A stretch of 64,000 nucleotides of DNA from Chryseobacterium pennae (GCF_003385515.1 NZ_QNVT01000020.1:1-64000); one strand, 5' to 3'; positions 44,051 to 54,018 are shown, numbered from the stretch's first letter. A program made the numbers and translations. The notes: a model not told the origin generated them from the letters alone.

Positions 44051-44905
44051 ATGCTCAAAAAAACTTTCTTTTTACTGCTTTTTTCCACCGGATTTCTCGG
44101 TATAAAAGCTCAGCAAACTATCCCTTTCCGGATTACCAAGAATAATAACATTATTGTAAAAACCCTTGTCAATAAAAAAGATTCTTTAGATCTGATGTTT
44201 CAGATTGCCATGAAGGAGGGGGCTATCTCTCCACAACGGCAGCGGAAAGCCGATCACCTTATTTTCAATAAAGAAGAAATAAGTGAGAATAATACGGTAG
44301 ATATTGGCAAAATGAGCTGGAAAGACATCAGGTTTACGGACAATCAATTGACTGGTCACGAGGCAGACGGAAAGATTGGTACAGCTCTTTTTAAAGGAAA
44401 AACTTTTAAAATTGATTATGATAATAATCGATTTGAGATCTATGAAAAACTTCCTGATTTAAAAGGATATCAACCTATCCCCGTTATATGGAAACAGGAT
44501 CTTTTTTATTTTGTTGCGGATAATGTTGTGGATGGAAAAAAGCAACAGGAAGAATATTTTGCACTCCAGTCAGGATATTCGGGAGGAATCTTGTACAGCA
44601 ATGATTTTGCAGATGAGAAAGAACTCGATAAACATTTAAAAGTTACCGGAGAAAAAACATTGAAAAACTCTCAGGGGCAAAGTGTCATTACAAAACAGGG
44701 AATCCTTCCTTTTTTCAAACTGAATAATTTTGTGTTTAAAAACATGCCTGTAGGGTTCTTTTCCGGAGAACTTAAAACTCAGAATATCAGTTATTTTGGA
44801 GCAGATATGATGCGCAGATTCATCTGGATTTTTGATGCAGACAGAAAAATGGCATACATTAAGCCAAGTAAATATTATTCTGAGCCTTACTATAAAATAA
44901 ATTAA
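44051..44905 (+). CDS. Exported pepsin-fold protein without catalytic aspartates
   Basis: 284 aa, signal peptide ending GIKAQ. The mature sequence follows the retropepsin-like layout seen in Bacteroidota secreted aspartyl proteases (IGTALFKGKTFKIDYDNNRF; end GADMMRRFIWIFDADRKMAYIKPS). The two D[ST]G active-site motifs are absent: positions that should hold them read DLMFQIA and LQSGYSGG. It should therefore be a non-catalytic relative. It starts the operon with the lipoprotein at 44933. Confidence 0.7.
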   Translation: MLKKTFFLLLFSTGFLGIKAQQTIPFRITKNNNIIVKTLVNKKDSLDLMFQIAMKEGAISPQRQRKADHLIFNKEEISENNTVDIGKMSWKDIRFTDNQLTGHEADGKIGTALFKGKTFKIDYDNNRFEIYEKLPDLKGYQPIPVIWKQDLFYFVADNVVDGKKQQEEYFALQSGYSGGILYSNDFADEKELDKHLKVTGEKTLKNSQGQSVITKQGILPFFKLNNFVFKNMPVGFFSGELKTQNISYFGADMMRRFIWIFDADRKMAYIKPSKYYSEPYYKIN

Positions 44906-44932
44906 ACTTAAATATTCAAAACATTCTTAATA

Positions 44933-45937
44933 ATGAAGATTAATACAGCCTTAGTGCTTTTATGCTCACAACTGATGATTGTCAGTTGTAAGAAGGACGA
45001 TAAAAAACCGATCCAGGATCAGGCAAACATCACAAAAGATTCTGTAAAAACGGTTAAAGCGGAAGAGGAAATAGATTTTAAGAATTTCAATATTTATAAC
45101 GTTTCTACAGTACAGCGTAAAGATCTTATGGACACTTTTATCTCCGTATCGGATATTTATATTGACAAAAATGCAGTTCCTGCAGATTTTTTAAAAAAAC
45201 AAAAGGAACTTCCATTTGAAAAGATGAGCTATATTGAACTGGATGGTTCCTACAGAAAAAAAATGCTGGACGGCATTCACGTTACTGAAAATGATTCATT
45301 ATATCTCTACAACTATGAGACTAACAAACTGCAAAAAACTCCTGTGAATAAGTTGAAAGCAGTGGCTTACCTCTCACCTTATACTGTAGAAGGAGATGAA
45401 ATAGATTCAGACTCCTATATGACTGGATTCCAAATTGATACCAAAAAAGGAAATGATATCTTTGATAAGTATATGAACGTAATTGCTTATTTTGGAAATA
45501 AAAATCCGTTTGTAGAAAATCAGATGAAGATGATCAAATGGGAAAAAGCAAGTGCTGATATTCAGAAAAAATATTTCGCCGGTTCCACTCTTAAGTATGG
45601 AGGTACTTACCTGTATAAGTATGAAAACCTTACGTATTACGTACAGGATCTACTTGAAGAATATGGTACTCAGGAACGTAAACTGGTAGTCATTAACGAC
45701 CAGAATGAAAAGATATTTGAAAAAACATTTACCATTGAGGATGGTGCAGAATTCAATCCTCTTGAAAAAATGGAAAATTCGGAAACCAATTATTATGCTC
45801 AGTGGACAGGCAAACTTTTTAAAGGAAAAGCGCCTGTAGTCTTTAATTTCACAACGCCTTCTTTCGGATGTCCTGTCATTACTTTTTTAAACAAAGAAAA
45901 GACCGAATTGAATATTAATTGTGATAACAGACATTAA
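44933..45937 (+). CDS. Hypothetical lipoprotein
   Basis: 334 aa. Lipoprotein signal with lipobox SQLMIVSCK (cysteine about residue 19). The mature part has no recognised domain; beta-rich with the ending FNFTTPSFGCPVITFLN. It begins 27 bp after the pepsin-like gene and shares its terminator at 46079. Confidence 0.8.
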   Translation: MKINTALVLLCSQLMIVSCKKDDKKPIQDQANITKDSVKTVKAEEEIDFKNFNIYNVSTVQRKDLMDTFISVSDIYIDKNAVPADFLKKQKELPFEKMSYIELDGSYRKKMLDGIHVTENDSLYLYNYETNKLQKTPVNKLKAVAYLSPYTVEGDEIDSDSYMTGFQIDTKKGNDIFDKYMNVIAYFGNKNPFVENQMKMIKWEKASADIQKKYFAGSTLKYGGTYLYKYENLTYYVQDLLEEYGTQERKLVVINDQNEKIFEKTFTIEDGAEFNPLEKMENSETNYYAQWTGKLFKGKAPVVFNFTTPSFGCPVITFLNKEKTELNINCDNRH

Positions 45938-46078
45938 ACCGGAGAACAGATAAAAAAAGAAAGTAAGAAAATACTTCAGAAAAACAATTATCTATTATTT
46001 CATGAACTGAAAAATGACACCCAGAATTTACTCAATCTGTATTTTCTGAAGGAAAATTTTCAACAATACAACCTAAGG

Positions 46079-46109
46079 GCAGACCTGTAAATAAACAGGT
46101 TTGCTTTTT
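46079..46109 (+). terminator. Intrinsic terminator
   Basis: GCAGACCTGT and ACAGGTTTGC pair (with one mismatch) around a 6-nt loop and a T-run follows. It ends the 44051-45937 operon. 45938-46078 contains nothing else recognisable. Confidence 0.8.
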
Positions 46110-46172
46110 ATTTTTGAAGGAATGTGCGGAATCAAAAAATATTGTACTTTTAATACAACACAAAACACAATT

Positions 46173-46583
46173 ATGAAACAAAATATACTTCTGTTTACGC
46201 TCTGTATCTTCATCAACTTACTGGTTGGCAACATCATACTATTCGTTCTGTTTCCGGATTTAATGTTCATTTATAATCTTCTTATTTCCCTGTTTATATT
46301 TATCATTTATGGGTTTGTATTTTATAATTTAACCTTAGCACCTAAGAAATATAAAACATGGAAACTTGCCGGAATTTCTGCAGGATTAAGCCTTTCAGCG
46401 TTATTAATTGCCTGTATTTTCACTTCAATAGGTAACCGATTACCGTCAGACACCATCGTGACTGCAGGATTAAAAGGAGTTATCCCCATGTTTATTTTTG
46501 CCACTGTTCTTGCCTCTCCTTTCTGGGTACCTTTTGCATTTTTTAATTTTGGATGTCTTTATTTTATGAAACAGGAACCTTAA
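46173..46583 (+). CDS. Small integral membrane protein
   Basis: 136 aa from ATG 46173, preferred over the upstream ATG at 46101 because translation then starts with a membrane helix. Four hydrophobic segments (LLFTLCIFINLLVGNIILFV, YNLLISLFIFIIYGFVFY, GISAGLSLSALLIACIF, MFIFATVLASPFWVPFAFF). No known family. Confidence 0.75.
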   Translation: MKQNILLFTLCIFINLLVGNIILFVLFPDLMFIYNLLISLFIFIIYGFVFYNLTLAPKKYKTWKLAGISAGLSLSALLIACIFTSIGNRLPSDTIVTAGLKGVIPMFIFATVLASPFWVPFAFFNFGCLYFMKQEP

Positions 46584-46636
46584 ATCTTACAGGGAATTCG
46601 CTCAAAATCTGCAAAATTTATTAAAGTAATAAAAAA

Positions 46637-46665
46637 GGGCATATTGAATCTTTATCAATATACCC
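46637..46665. terminator. Terminator hairpin between convergent genes
   Basis: GGGCATATTGA and TCAATATACCC are near-perfect 11-bp arms with a 7-nt loop. An A-tract on the left makes the T-run needed for the minus-strand iron operon. Confidence 0.65.
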
Positions 46666-46696
46666 AAATTTAATCCTATTTACAGTATGGTTTCAA

Positions 46697-47752
46697 TTAC
46701 TTAACCTTAGGATAAAGTTTATTTTTCAGGTTCATAAAGTAAGTTTCAGATTCTTTAAAGTCATTGCTTTTCATGAATTTAAGAACCACATTCAGATAAA
46801 ATTCTGAAGGATGGAACTCTGAACCCATTTTCACGGAGAACTTCTTATAGTCTTCCTCCAGTAAACCAGGATTTTTAGCAAGCTGCTTAATATCTGTTCT
46901 GAACCCTTTGAATATGAATTTCAAGGCTTCATAATTTCCGGGATAAGAAACTGTTCCATGCGTCTCACCTGCAAAGAAGTGGTGCTTATAGTTTAAAGTT
47001 CCATTCTTTTCTATAATCTCTTTAAACTTTTCAATAGCCTGTGTCATGTCTGAATTCCAGTTTTTCTGCTGTTCTTCATTATCTGCCTGAGAAACGTATA
47101 AAAACTTATTGGCTGAAAACTTTTTATTCTTTTCCAGGTAATCTTTTGTTCTGGAAATGGTGACTTCATTATCCCACCATAAACTCGGATCGTTCGCCAC
47201 ATAAGCGTTGAAATATTCCGGATGGGTCAAAAAAGTATTAATTGCAAACAGACCTCCGAATGAATGTCCTACCAAAACAGAATAACCCTGTATTCTGTAG
47301 TTTTCACTGATGAAAGGTTTCAGTTCTTCCTGTATGAATTTTACAAAACTTTCACTTCCGCCACTATCAGCAAAAAGGGTTACAGCAGGATTTACCGGAC
47401 TTTTTTTCTGTGACTTTGTAGGGGTAAGATCTCTTGTACGTTCTGTATTTTTAATCCCGACTACAATACATTCCGGAATATCAGCATAAGGAGTTCTGGC
47501 AATAAAATCCGACAACCCTGCATAATATTCAAAGTTGGTTTCACCGTCTAAAAGATAGATAACAGGATACTTTGCTGGATTGATAGCCGTATCGTTATAC
47601 GTTTTAGGCAAATGGACCCAAATTTCCCGGTTTTCATTTAAAACTTTCGAAAATAAAGTCTGCTTCTCTCCTACTGTAATCTTTTCCTGAGCTTTCCCGA
47701 ATGTGAAAAATGAAAATACCAATAGATATAAAATTTTAAACCAATTGTTCAT
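46697..47752 (-). CDS. Exported siderophore-esterase-like hydrolase
   Basis: 351 aa, signal peptide about 1-21 (FTFGKAQ). Alpha/beta hydrolase of the esterase D / enterochelin esterase family: oxyanion and entry region KYPVIYLLDGETNF, nucleophile elbow VGHSFGGLFAINT (Ser), histidine in AGETHGTVSYP. Family members hydrolyse ferric siderophore esters. Its start overlaps the end of the PepSY gene by 17 bases; with the TonB receptor this makes an iron uptake operon. Confidence 0.88.
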   Translation of the reverse strand: MNNWFKILYLLVFSFFTFGKAQEKITVGEKQTLFSKVLNENREIWVHLPKTYNDTAINPAKYPVIYLLDGETNFEYYAGLSDFIARTPYADIPECIVVGIKNTERTRDLTPTKSQKKSPVNPAVTLFADSGGSESFVKFIQEELKPFISENYRIQGYSVLVGHSFGGLFAINTFLTHPEYFNAYVANDPSLWWDNEVTISRTKDYLEKNKKFSANKFLYVSQADNEEQQKNWNSDMTQAIEKFKEIIEKNGTLNYKHHFFAGETHGTVSYPGNYEALKFIFKGFRTDIKQLAKNPGLLEEDYKKFSVKMGSEFHPSEFYLNVVLKFMKSNDFKESETYFMNLKNKLYPKVK

Positions 47753-49010
47753 GATGTGATTCTTTTCTATGTTGATGAATGTTTTTAATTTCGTTTCCTT
47801 TTTTACCGGATTTATTCCTTCTTCCCCACCAGATCAGGCACCCAGTAACCGGAAGGCTGGTACAGATGATTCCGATAATGAAGGTGAAGATTTTCCCAAA
47901 CATCCCGCCCCAATAGCCGACATGCAGGTCAAAATTCATGTGTTCGATCACTTCATGCATCAGGACTTCTTTCGGGTAATTGATTTCGTCTCCGGTATAC
48001 TTATTGACTTCTTTGCTTTTCCCGTCAACAATACTTTTTAAACCTATAAATTTGGCTGCTACCACATTGTAAACGGTGGCAGAATCCTTACGCGGCACGC
48101 TCATTCTGACTTGGTTTGCGCGTGGAATTTCTTTAAAGCTTCGGTCTATGAAATCACTAAAAGAGAGTGCTTTTTTATCAGGATCATATTTTGGCTCATA
48201 CTTTTCTGCAATCTTATGGGCATCAGCAACGCCTCCAAAGGCAGCCTGGGTAAGATCTGTCAAAATCTTATACGCCATAACCAATCCGGTAATGGTAATA
48301 AATACAGCCGGTAACAGAGAATAAAATCCAAAAACATTATGGAAGTCGTAATTTTTTCTGCGCCATTTCGTTCCTGATTTAATCTTAAATGCAGTGGTTC
48401 TTGTTGTTTTATTCCATTTTTTCGGCCACCAGAGGATCAATCCGCTGATCAGCTGAATGAAAAATATAATAGAAGCCACTCCTACTACCGTTTTCCCGAA
48501 TTTACCTGCCAATAACTGGGCATGAATATGAGCGACCACATAGAAAAACTCGTAGCTTTTTGTAGAACCCATTACTTTTCCAGTGTATGGATCAAGATAA
48601 TGATAGGCAAATACGCCTCTTGGTCCTCTTCCTTTGCCTTTAGGTTTTTCTGCTTTTTCAGTATTTTTATCTTTCGGTGGTTTGGTGGCAGAGGCTACAC
48701 GGAAAGTTCTGTCCGCTTCCCTGTAAGTATCAAAATAGAAAGCTTTTCTGTCCGGAACCTGCTGGTGAAATTGAACCAACAGTTCTTCAGGTGACATTTT
48801 TTTGGCATGAGCCGGAGCCTGAATGTATTTGGCAGTTCCGGCGCAAAGATCAACGATCTCGTCACAGAAGACGAAAACCGTTCCGGAGAGCGTAACGGTA
48901 AGTACAATAATCCCGGAAACGAGTCCGAACCAGAGGTGGAGCCATCCTGTAATTCTTTTGGTCAGGGATTTCCCCTGCTTTTTCTTGGGGTTAGTTTTTT
49001 TATTTTCCAT
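47736..49010 (-). CDS. PepSY-domain membrane protein
   Basis: 424 aa from ATG 49010; an ATG 45 bases upstream gives an unsupported extension. Four membrane segments: about 20-45 (HLWFGLVSGIIVLTVTLSG), 180-205, 235-255 and 385-405, with the PepSY-associated TM pattern GLILWWPKKWN. In Bacteroidota these are encoded with TonB siderophore receptors and may reduce ferric siderophores at the inner membrane. Middle gene of the iron operon. Confidence 0.88.
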   Translation of the reverse strand: MENKKTNPKKKQGKSLTKRITGWLHLWFGLVSGIIVLTVTLSGTVFVFCDEIVDLCAGTAKYIQAPAHAKKMSPEELLVQFHQQVPDRKAFYFDTYREADRTFRVASATKPPKDKNTEKAEKPKGKGRGPRGVFAYHYLDPYTGKVMGSTKSYEFFYVVAHIHAQLLAGKFGKTVVGVASIIFFIQLISGLILWWPKKWNKTTRTTAFKIKSGTKWRRKNYDFHNVFGFYSLLPAVFITITGLVMAYKILTDLTQAAFGGVADAHKIAEKYEPKYDPDKKALSFSDFIDRSFKEIPRANQVRMSVPRKDSATVYNVVAAKFIGLKSIVDGKSKEVNKYTGDEINYPKEVLMHEVIEHMNFDLHVGYWGGMFGKIFTFIIGIICTSLPVTGCLIWWGRRNKSGKKGNEIKNIHQHRKESHHEQLV

Positions 49011-49318
49011 ATCTGAAAGGGTTGTCTTTGGATCATTATTGTTGGAGAAGAACAAGGGCGCGAAGATTCTTCAATATGTTTGTGCTATAAGGTTCAAAGA
49101 TTTTATCTTCGATAAAACTGTAGGCTGTACTATTATTATTTCCCGCTGATCTCACAGATTACGCAGACGTTTGAAAACAGATAGTATACTCTATTTAAAC
49201 TTTTGAAAATTGATATATAACGGGCTGTTTCTGCTGGAAATCTCTGATTTTATTTGCGCCATTGTGCTTTTCCAATCAACTTTAAGATTGAGACAAGGTT
49301 TTTTGTTTTTAAAAAATA
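49011..49318. repeat. Intergenic region with dispersed repeat copy
   Basis: About 300 bp between the receptor and PepSY genes without coding potential. 49062-49121 (CAAGGGCGCGAAG, later CAAAGATTTTATCTTCG) is a diverged relative of 31071-31140. The length is notable inside an otherwise tight operon and may hold an internal promoter. Confidence 0.5.
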
Positions 49319-51490
49319 TTAGAATTTAAATGCGAAGTTGGCCAGGAATTCTCTTGGTTTTTGTGGCTGTCCGTAGAAATTCCAATAGGTTTGGTTCAAA
49401 GCATTGTTCATTTTCAGACCGATTCTGTATTTTTTCTTATCGTAGAAAACAGTGGCACCTACTGTTGTATAGGCTGGTGCCAGGAAATGGTTTCCGATGT
49501 TGATATAGGTTTTATCTACAAAGTTGAATCCGGCTCCGAAACCAAGCCCTTCATAAGCTCCGTCCATGATTTTATAGCTTGTCCATAAGTTTGCAACATG
49601 TTTAGGTGCCCATGCTACTCTCTTTCCCGCATCTTTAGTTCTATCGTCATAACGGTTATCATTATACCCGTAACCTCCTACAATGTTCCATCCTTTTACC
49701 GGATTGATGACAAGATCTATTTCAAATCCCTGATTCTTGATATTACCATCCTGTCTTTTTCCCAAACCTCCCGGATCTTCAATGACTCTATTCTTCACTC
49801 TCATGTTATAATAGGAAATAGTGGACAGTAGCTTTTTACCAAACAGATCTAATTTAAATCCGGCTTCAAACTGATTTCCCTGTTCCGGATCCCATTTGGT
49901 AAGAATTCCATCCTGGTTAGGTCCCGGAGCAATATTCTTAAATCCATTCACATAGTTGGCAAAGAATGAGATTTCATCTTTTTTAATTTCATATACCAAA
50001 CCAAATTTTGGGGAAAATTGCGTCTGGCTATAGCCATCGGTTCCGGCTACTCCATTTCTTTTAATATCTCCATTTTTGTAATGATCCATTCTTAAACTTG
50101 CCATTACAAGAAAATTATCTGTAACATTTAATACATTGGAAACATAGGCACTGTATGTACTGTATTGAGAGATTTCATATTTTGTAGCGGTTCTTGGAAG
50201 TTTTTTTACAACGTCACGCGAAATAGGAGTCCAATCTGATGTGTCATTTAATATAACAATATCATTTCCTTTTTCAGTACCGTAATTTTCTCCGATTATT
50301 CCATTCAAAGGATAAGGAGCAAATGCAGAGTTTGTATTTTTACCCACTGTAAATACCGGATATTGGTTTTTGCTGGTCTGCTGGAAATAATCCAATCCTA
50401 CTACCAATCGGTTTCTTAAACCACCAATTTTAAAATCTCCAATAAAGTTCTGCTGAATATTATCTGTTGTGATCTTATAGTTGTCAAAAGGACGGATACT
50501 TCTACTTACCCTGTTATTATCCATATAGTTCAATACCAAAAAGACAGACTCTTTCTCGTTGGCTTCTCCTCTTTGGTAGGATGTTCTGGAAGTCCATTGA
50601 TCATTAAATTTATGGGTAACTTCAGCCATCGTTACAAAATTGGTTCTCTTCGATCCAACATCATTACTCGTAAACGACTTGCCATGAACAGCTTCAAGAT
50701 CTTTCATTGAGTGAAGAGTCAATTTTTCAGACTGTCTCACATACGCATTTAACGTTTTTTCCGGTGCATGAAATTCTGTATCTAAGGTTACAGTAGTCTT
50801 ATCACTTACCTTATATAAAATACTTCCAGAGAAAAATACTCCTTTATTATATCCTGCATCCTGAAAAGAATCCTGAGAATACCCCGCTACATTAAACCTT
50901 GCTAATGCTGTTTTTTCTTTATTTAAAGGAGTATTGACATCTGCTGTAATTCTGTTCATTCCCCAGCTTCCGGTAGTATAATTGATGATTCCACCGAAGT
51001 TTTCCTGTGGTTTTTTAGTTACAATATTCACAACCCCGCCATAATTGGCCAAAGTTCCACCAAATAAGGTTCCTGATGGTCCTTTGATTACTTCTACTCT
51101 TTCAACATTTGCAATCTCCGACTGTACCCTTGGGTTTTGAATTAACCCGTTTCTGAAACTGGCATTGGAGCTGAACCCTCTCAGGAAAACATCATTCCCA
51201 CTGTCGTTCACACTATTGCTTACTACTACTCCAGGAACCGAAGCCATCGCCGTATTGAAGTCGGTTGCGCTCATCTCACTGATGATTTCTTTAGGAACAA
51301 GATTGTAAACGGTTGGATTTTCAAGATTTTCTAACGGAAGCCTGGCTACGGATTCAGATTTTTTGGTTCTGTAATTATGAGTTCCCTGTAGGGAGACTGA
51401 CTGGATCTCCGCTACTTTAAGGGTATCACTTTCCTGTGCACTGAGCATGGTGACTGCTAATAATGATGCAGAAATAATAGTTTTTTTCAT
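49319..51490 (-). CDS. TonB-dependent siderophore receptor
   Basis: 723 aa. Signal peptide about 1-19 (LLAVTMLSAQ). The plug domain about 55-160 includes VVVSNSVNDSGNDVFLRGF and VERVEVIKGPSGTLFGG; the 22-strand barrel ends in FLANFAFKF with the C-terminal aromatic signature. Ferric siderophore receptor of the FhuE/FpvA type with no visible N-terminal signalling domain. Heads the operon with the PepSY protein and the esterase. A dyad and a -7 box upstream suggest iron regulation. Confidence 0.93.
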   Translation of the reverse strand: MKKTIISASLLAVTMLSAQESDTLKVAEIQSVSLQGTHNYRTKKSESVARLPLENLENPTVYNLVPKEIISEMSATDFNTAMASVPGVVVSNSVNDSGNDVFLRGFSSNASFRNGLIQNPRVQSEIANVERVEVIKGPSGTLFGGTLANYGGVVNIVTKKPQENFGGIINYTTGSWGMNRITADVNTPLNKEKTALARFNVAGYSQDSFQDAGYNKGVFFSGSILYKVSDKTTVTLDTEFHAPEKTLNAYVRQSEKLTLHSMKDLEAVHGKSFTSNDVGSKRTNFVTMAEVTHKFNDQWTSRTSYQRGEANEKESVFLVLNYMDNNRVSRSIRPFDNYKITTDNIQQNFIGDFKIGGLRNRLVVGLDYFQQTSKNQYPVFTVGKNTNSAFAPYPLNGIIGENYGTEKGNDIVILNDTSDWTPISRDVVKKLPRTATKYEISQYSTYSAYVSNVLNVTDNFLVMASLRMDHYKNGDIKRNGVAGTDGYSQTQFSPKFGLVYEIKKDEISFFANYVNGFKNIAPGPNQDGILTKWDPEQGNQFEAGFKLDLFGKKLLSTISYYNMRVKNRVIEDPGGLGKRQDGNIKNQGFEIDLVINPVKGWNIVGGYGYNDNRYDDRTKDAGKRVAWAPKHVANLWTSYKIMDGAYEGLGFGAGFNFVDKTYINIGNHFLAPAYTTVGATVFYDKKKYRIGLKMNNALNQTYWNFYGQPQKPREFLANFAFKF

Positions 51491-51513
51491 TTTTATAATT
51501 AAGCTTAGTGCCG

Positions 51514-51549
51514 CAAAAGTACTTTATTTTTATTAATTCTAAATAAAAA
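51514..51549 (-). promoter_or_regulatory. Receptor promoter with dyad, candidate Fur site
   Basis: On the minus strand TACTTTTG (51514-51521) fits the -7 box TAnnTTTG. Overlapping its -33 region, TTTTTATT and AATAAAAA form an exact 8-bp dyad around 7 bases (51527-51549), the size of a Fur-type operator. Repressor identity is inferred from the iron-uptake context. Confidence 0.4.
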
Positions 51550-51592
51550 TATGACACAAGTCATAAATTTAAAAATTTGAAAAAAGCCATAA

Positions 51593-51626
51593 ATAAAGGG
51601 TTTTCGGTACACCGAAAACCCTTTAT
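51593..51626 (-). terminator. Terminator hairpin
   Basis: Perfect 16-bp arms (AAGGGTTTTCGGT and its complement) around AC, ending the minus-strand gene 51700-52197. Confidence 0.85.
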
Positions 51627-51699
51627 ATCAATTGTAGATGAAATTTACACCTCCTATTTTGACTGAAATTATAATATTCTGTATGGTTTATCCAAACTC

Positions 51700-52197
51700 T
51701 TAGACAATAGCAGCCACCATCATAGACATATAATAATTGGCACAATGTAATGAAGTAAACAACAATAAGTCTTTATTGGAGAATCCTTCAAAACTGTCAG
51801 AGGTAGTAATATGATATTCGTAATTCATAGAGGTCCATTTAAGATGGGGTTTCATTATGAAAAGTTCAACTCCTTCTTGGTCTGTAAGTACAAATGATTC
51901 CTTAAATACTCCTCTATGTTTAAAAGCAAAGCTCTCTTTTATTCCATCAAAATATGTTTGTACCACTATTTCTCCATTCCAGTTCATCCTGAACTTTAAA
52001 AGAACTTTATCATGATCTTTCAATTCAATGGTGGTTCCCCAAAAACCTTTTGGTTCTACAAGATAAGAATGGTTTGAAACTTCTATTTCGGCATTAAACC
52101 TGAACCAGTTTTTATAAATAAGCTTTCCTATTAACTGATCGTCCTTAGTAAGTTCAAAGGATAAAGAATCATTGGATTTTGCGTAATATTCTGCCAT
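51700..52197 (-). CDS. Hypothetical protein
   Basis: 165 aa, no signal or membrane segment. Beta-rich with repeated W/F-containing strands (IYKNWFRFNAEIEVSNHSYL, RMNWNGEIVVQTYFDG), a compact beta-barrel-like profile. Not recognised. Confidence 0.7.
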   Translation of the reverse strand: MAEYYAKSNDSLSFELTKDDQLIGKLIYKNWFRFNAEIEVSNHSYLVEPKGFWGTTIELKDHDKVLLKFRMNWNGEIVVQTYFDGIKESFAFKHRGVFKESFVLTDQEGVELFIMKPHLKWTSMNYEYHITTSDSFEGFSNKDLLLFTSLHCANYYMSMMVAAIV

Positions 52198-52320
52198 GGT
52201 TGTTTTATAGTTTGGTGAAATTAGATCAGGTTATAACAAATATTGAATTATATATTTATGATCCCCTAATTTACAACCTCTTATATAAATCAGCAAAAAA
52301 AATTAAACAGGTTAGTTTTA

Positions 52321-53160
52321 CTAATAATTCTTTCCAAACCAATATTCCCATTTTTCGGCATCAATACCGAATTTTCCCTGCCACCATCGTGCCGGATACC
52401 CTACATCATCATTTCTGATTGGTCTGTGTTTTCTCTCAGGATAAGTAATATACTGCTCAGCATACCCAAAATGCTCATCATCGTGTAAAATACCAATAAC
52501 TCCCATAATTTCCAGTAATGCTACCCTTTCATCATCATTTGATTTGAATGTTTTTGAAATCCGTTTTTTAAGCTGAGAAACCCTATCGTTCGGCTCTGAG
52601 GTTTCAATGATTTCTTTCAGTTCATTTAATATCTTATCATCATTATCACCAGGCATGACAACAGGTAGTTTCGGAAATTGTTCTACATCAAACAACACCT
52701 GGATTAAGCTATCAAAGCAAGCCCCGTGTTTATATTTAAAATAATTGATGGTATTAAACTCGATAGGTTCTTCAAATTCAAAGGTATGAAGTTCACAGAC
52801 TGCGCAAATTCCCTCATTAGGTTCCGGGCTGGCTATAAAGCTATGTTCTGACAATGATTGTGCAATACAGTAGCTTGATAAAAATGAACGATATTCCAAT
52901 TGCCTTGTACTTAAACTGTAAAGAAAGGCATTGACAACATCCTGCTTTTCAATCTTAGCTACGGCAGCCTTAATTCTTCTGCAAATATCATCATGACTGA
53001 TATTTTCCTGCTCATACATTACATTATGCTTTTTTGCATACTCAAAATCGTCTTTGGTAATATATTGCATATAAGAATCCCAATCAAACCAATCACTTAA
53101 GCTTTCATCCTGAGAGGTTTTTATGGCTTTAAATAAAATATTTATTGCTTTTTTATCCAT
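52321..53160 (-). CDS. Hypothetical protein
   Basis: 279 aa, acidic, soluble, not recognised. A cysteine pair ICAVCELH (about 117-124) and an aromatic C-terminus (ARWWQGKFGID, then WEYWFG) are distinctive. Such single genes may be immunity-type proteins, but there is no toxin nearby to support it. Confidence 0.65.
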   Translation of the reverse strand: MDKKAINILFKAIKTSQDESLSDWFDWDSYMQYITKDDFEYAKKHNVMYEQENISHDDICRRIKAAVAKIEKQDVVNAFLYSLSTRQLEYRSFLSSYCIAQSLSEHSFIASPEPNEGICAVCELHTFEFEEPIEFNTINYFKYKHGACFDSLIQVLFDVEQFPKLPVVMPGDNDDKILNELKEIIETSEPNDRVSQLKKRISKTFKSNDDERVALLEIMGVIGILHDDEHFGYAEQYITYPERKHRPIRNDDVGYPARWWQGKFGIDAEKWEYWFGKNY

Positions 53161-53229
53161 GTATTATTGATCATCATGTTACCTATTTTCATTCCCCATC
53201 AAGGCAATAAACGGTCAGCATACTATTTA

Positions 53230-54018
53230 TTATTTTGTCTTCAGATATATTCCAGCAATGGTGGCGTTCAATCCGAATTGTCCGCTGCATACTCCTTGGG
53301 TATACTGAACCAAAGCGAATCCTTTGTAAAACTTTATTCTAAATTCACAATCGTCTGTATCTGCCAGCTTATAAGTAAAATCAGTTGTTTTAAGGCTGAT
53401 GGTGTCATCGTCTATTTGTGCAAGATTTCTTGCCGGCTCCCCGGTAATTGATGTTATTCCAAAAACTGCTTTTGAATCGGGCAATCTTTTAATTTCCAAA
53501 TCTCCCTGATATCCTGCCTCACTATACTGGTAATGATAACGTCCAAACAGATCTTCTACTTTTGTTTCTATTTCCTTTGAAATGAGAGCAGTATCCTTTT
53601 TTACCAGATTGAGTACAAGTTCCTTTCTGGTCTTTGGTGAAAACCAACTTCCTTTGAAATCACCATCCGCGGGCTTTCCGGTAATAACACCCGTTATATT
53701 TCCAGATTTTTCAAATTCTAAAATCCTGTAGTTATTATCATCGTCAATGGTTCCCAAAAGGGTAATAGGCAATCTGTTTTTAGTATTCAGGTATGTGATT
53801 TCTCCAACAATTACATTACCATCCAGTTGATAGTGGATAAACACTGGGGTTTTCCCGTTGAGCAATCCTTTCCATGATATTTCTTTCCCGACCTGAGGTT
53901 TTACTGATGCTAAAGTGACTGATTCTTTGGGAATAGCAGAAGCCTTATCTTTTTGTTCAGGCTTATTACAGGAAACAATTGCCAATAACGGAATGTAAAA
54001 TAAATATTTGTATTTCAT
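53230..54018 (-). CDS. Hypothetical lipoprotein
   Basis: 262 aa with lipobox PLLAIVSCN (cysteine about 17). The body is beta-rich (VFIHYQLDGNVIVGEITYLN, GSWFSPKTRKELVLNL), with two similar halves, possibly duplicated lipocalin-like sheets. No family recognised. Confidence 0.75.
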   Translation of the reverse strand: MKYKYLFYIPLLAIVSCNKPEQKDKASAIPKESVTLASVKPQVGKEISWKGLLNGKTPVFIHYQLDGNVIVGEITYLNTKNRLPITLLGTIDDDNNYRILEFEKSGNITGVITGKPADGDFKGSWFSPKTRKELVLNLVKKDTALISKEIETKVEDLFGRYHYQYSEAGYQGDLEIKRLPDSKAVFGITSITGEPARNLAQIDDDTISLKTTDFTYKLADTDDCEFRIKFYKGFALVQYTQGVCSGQFGLNATIAGIYLKTK

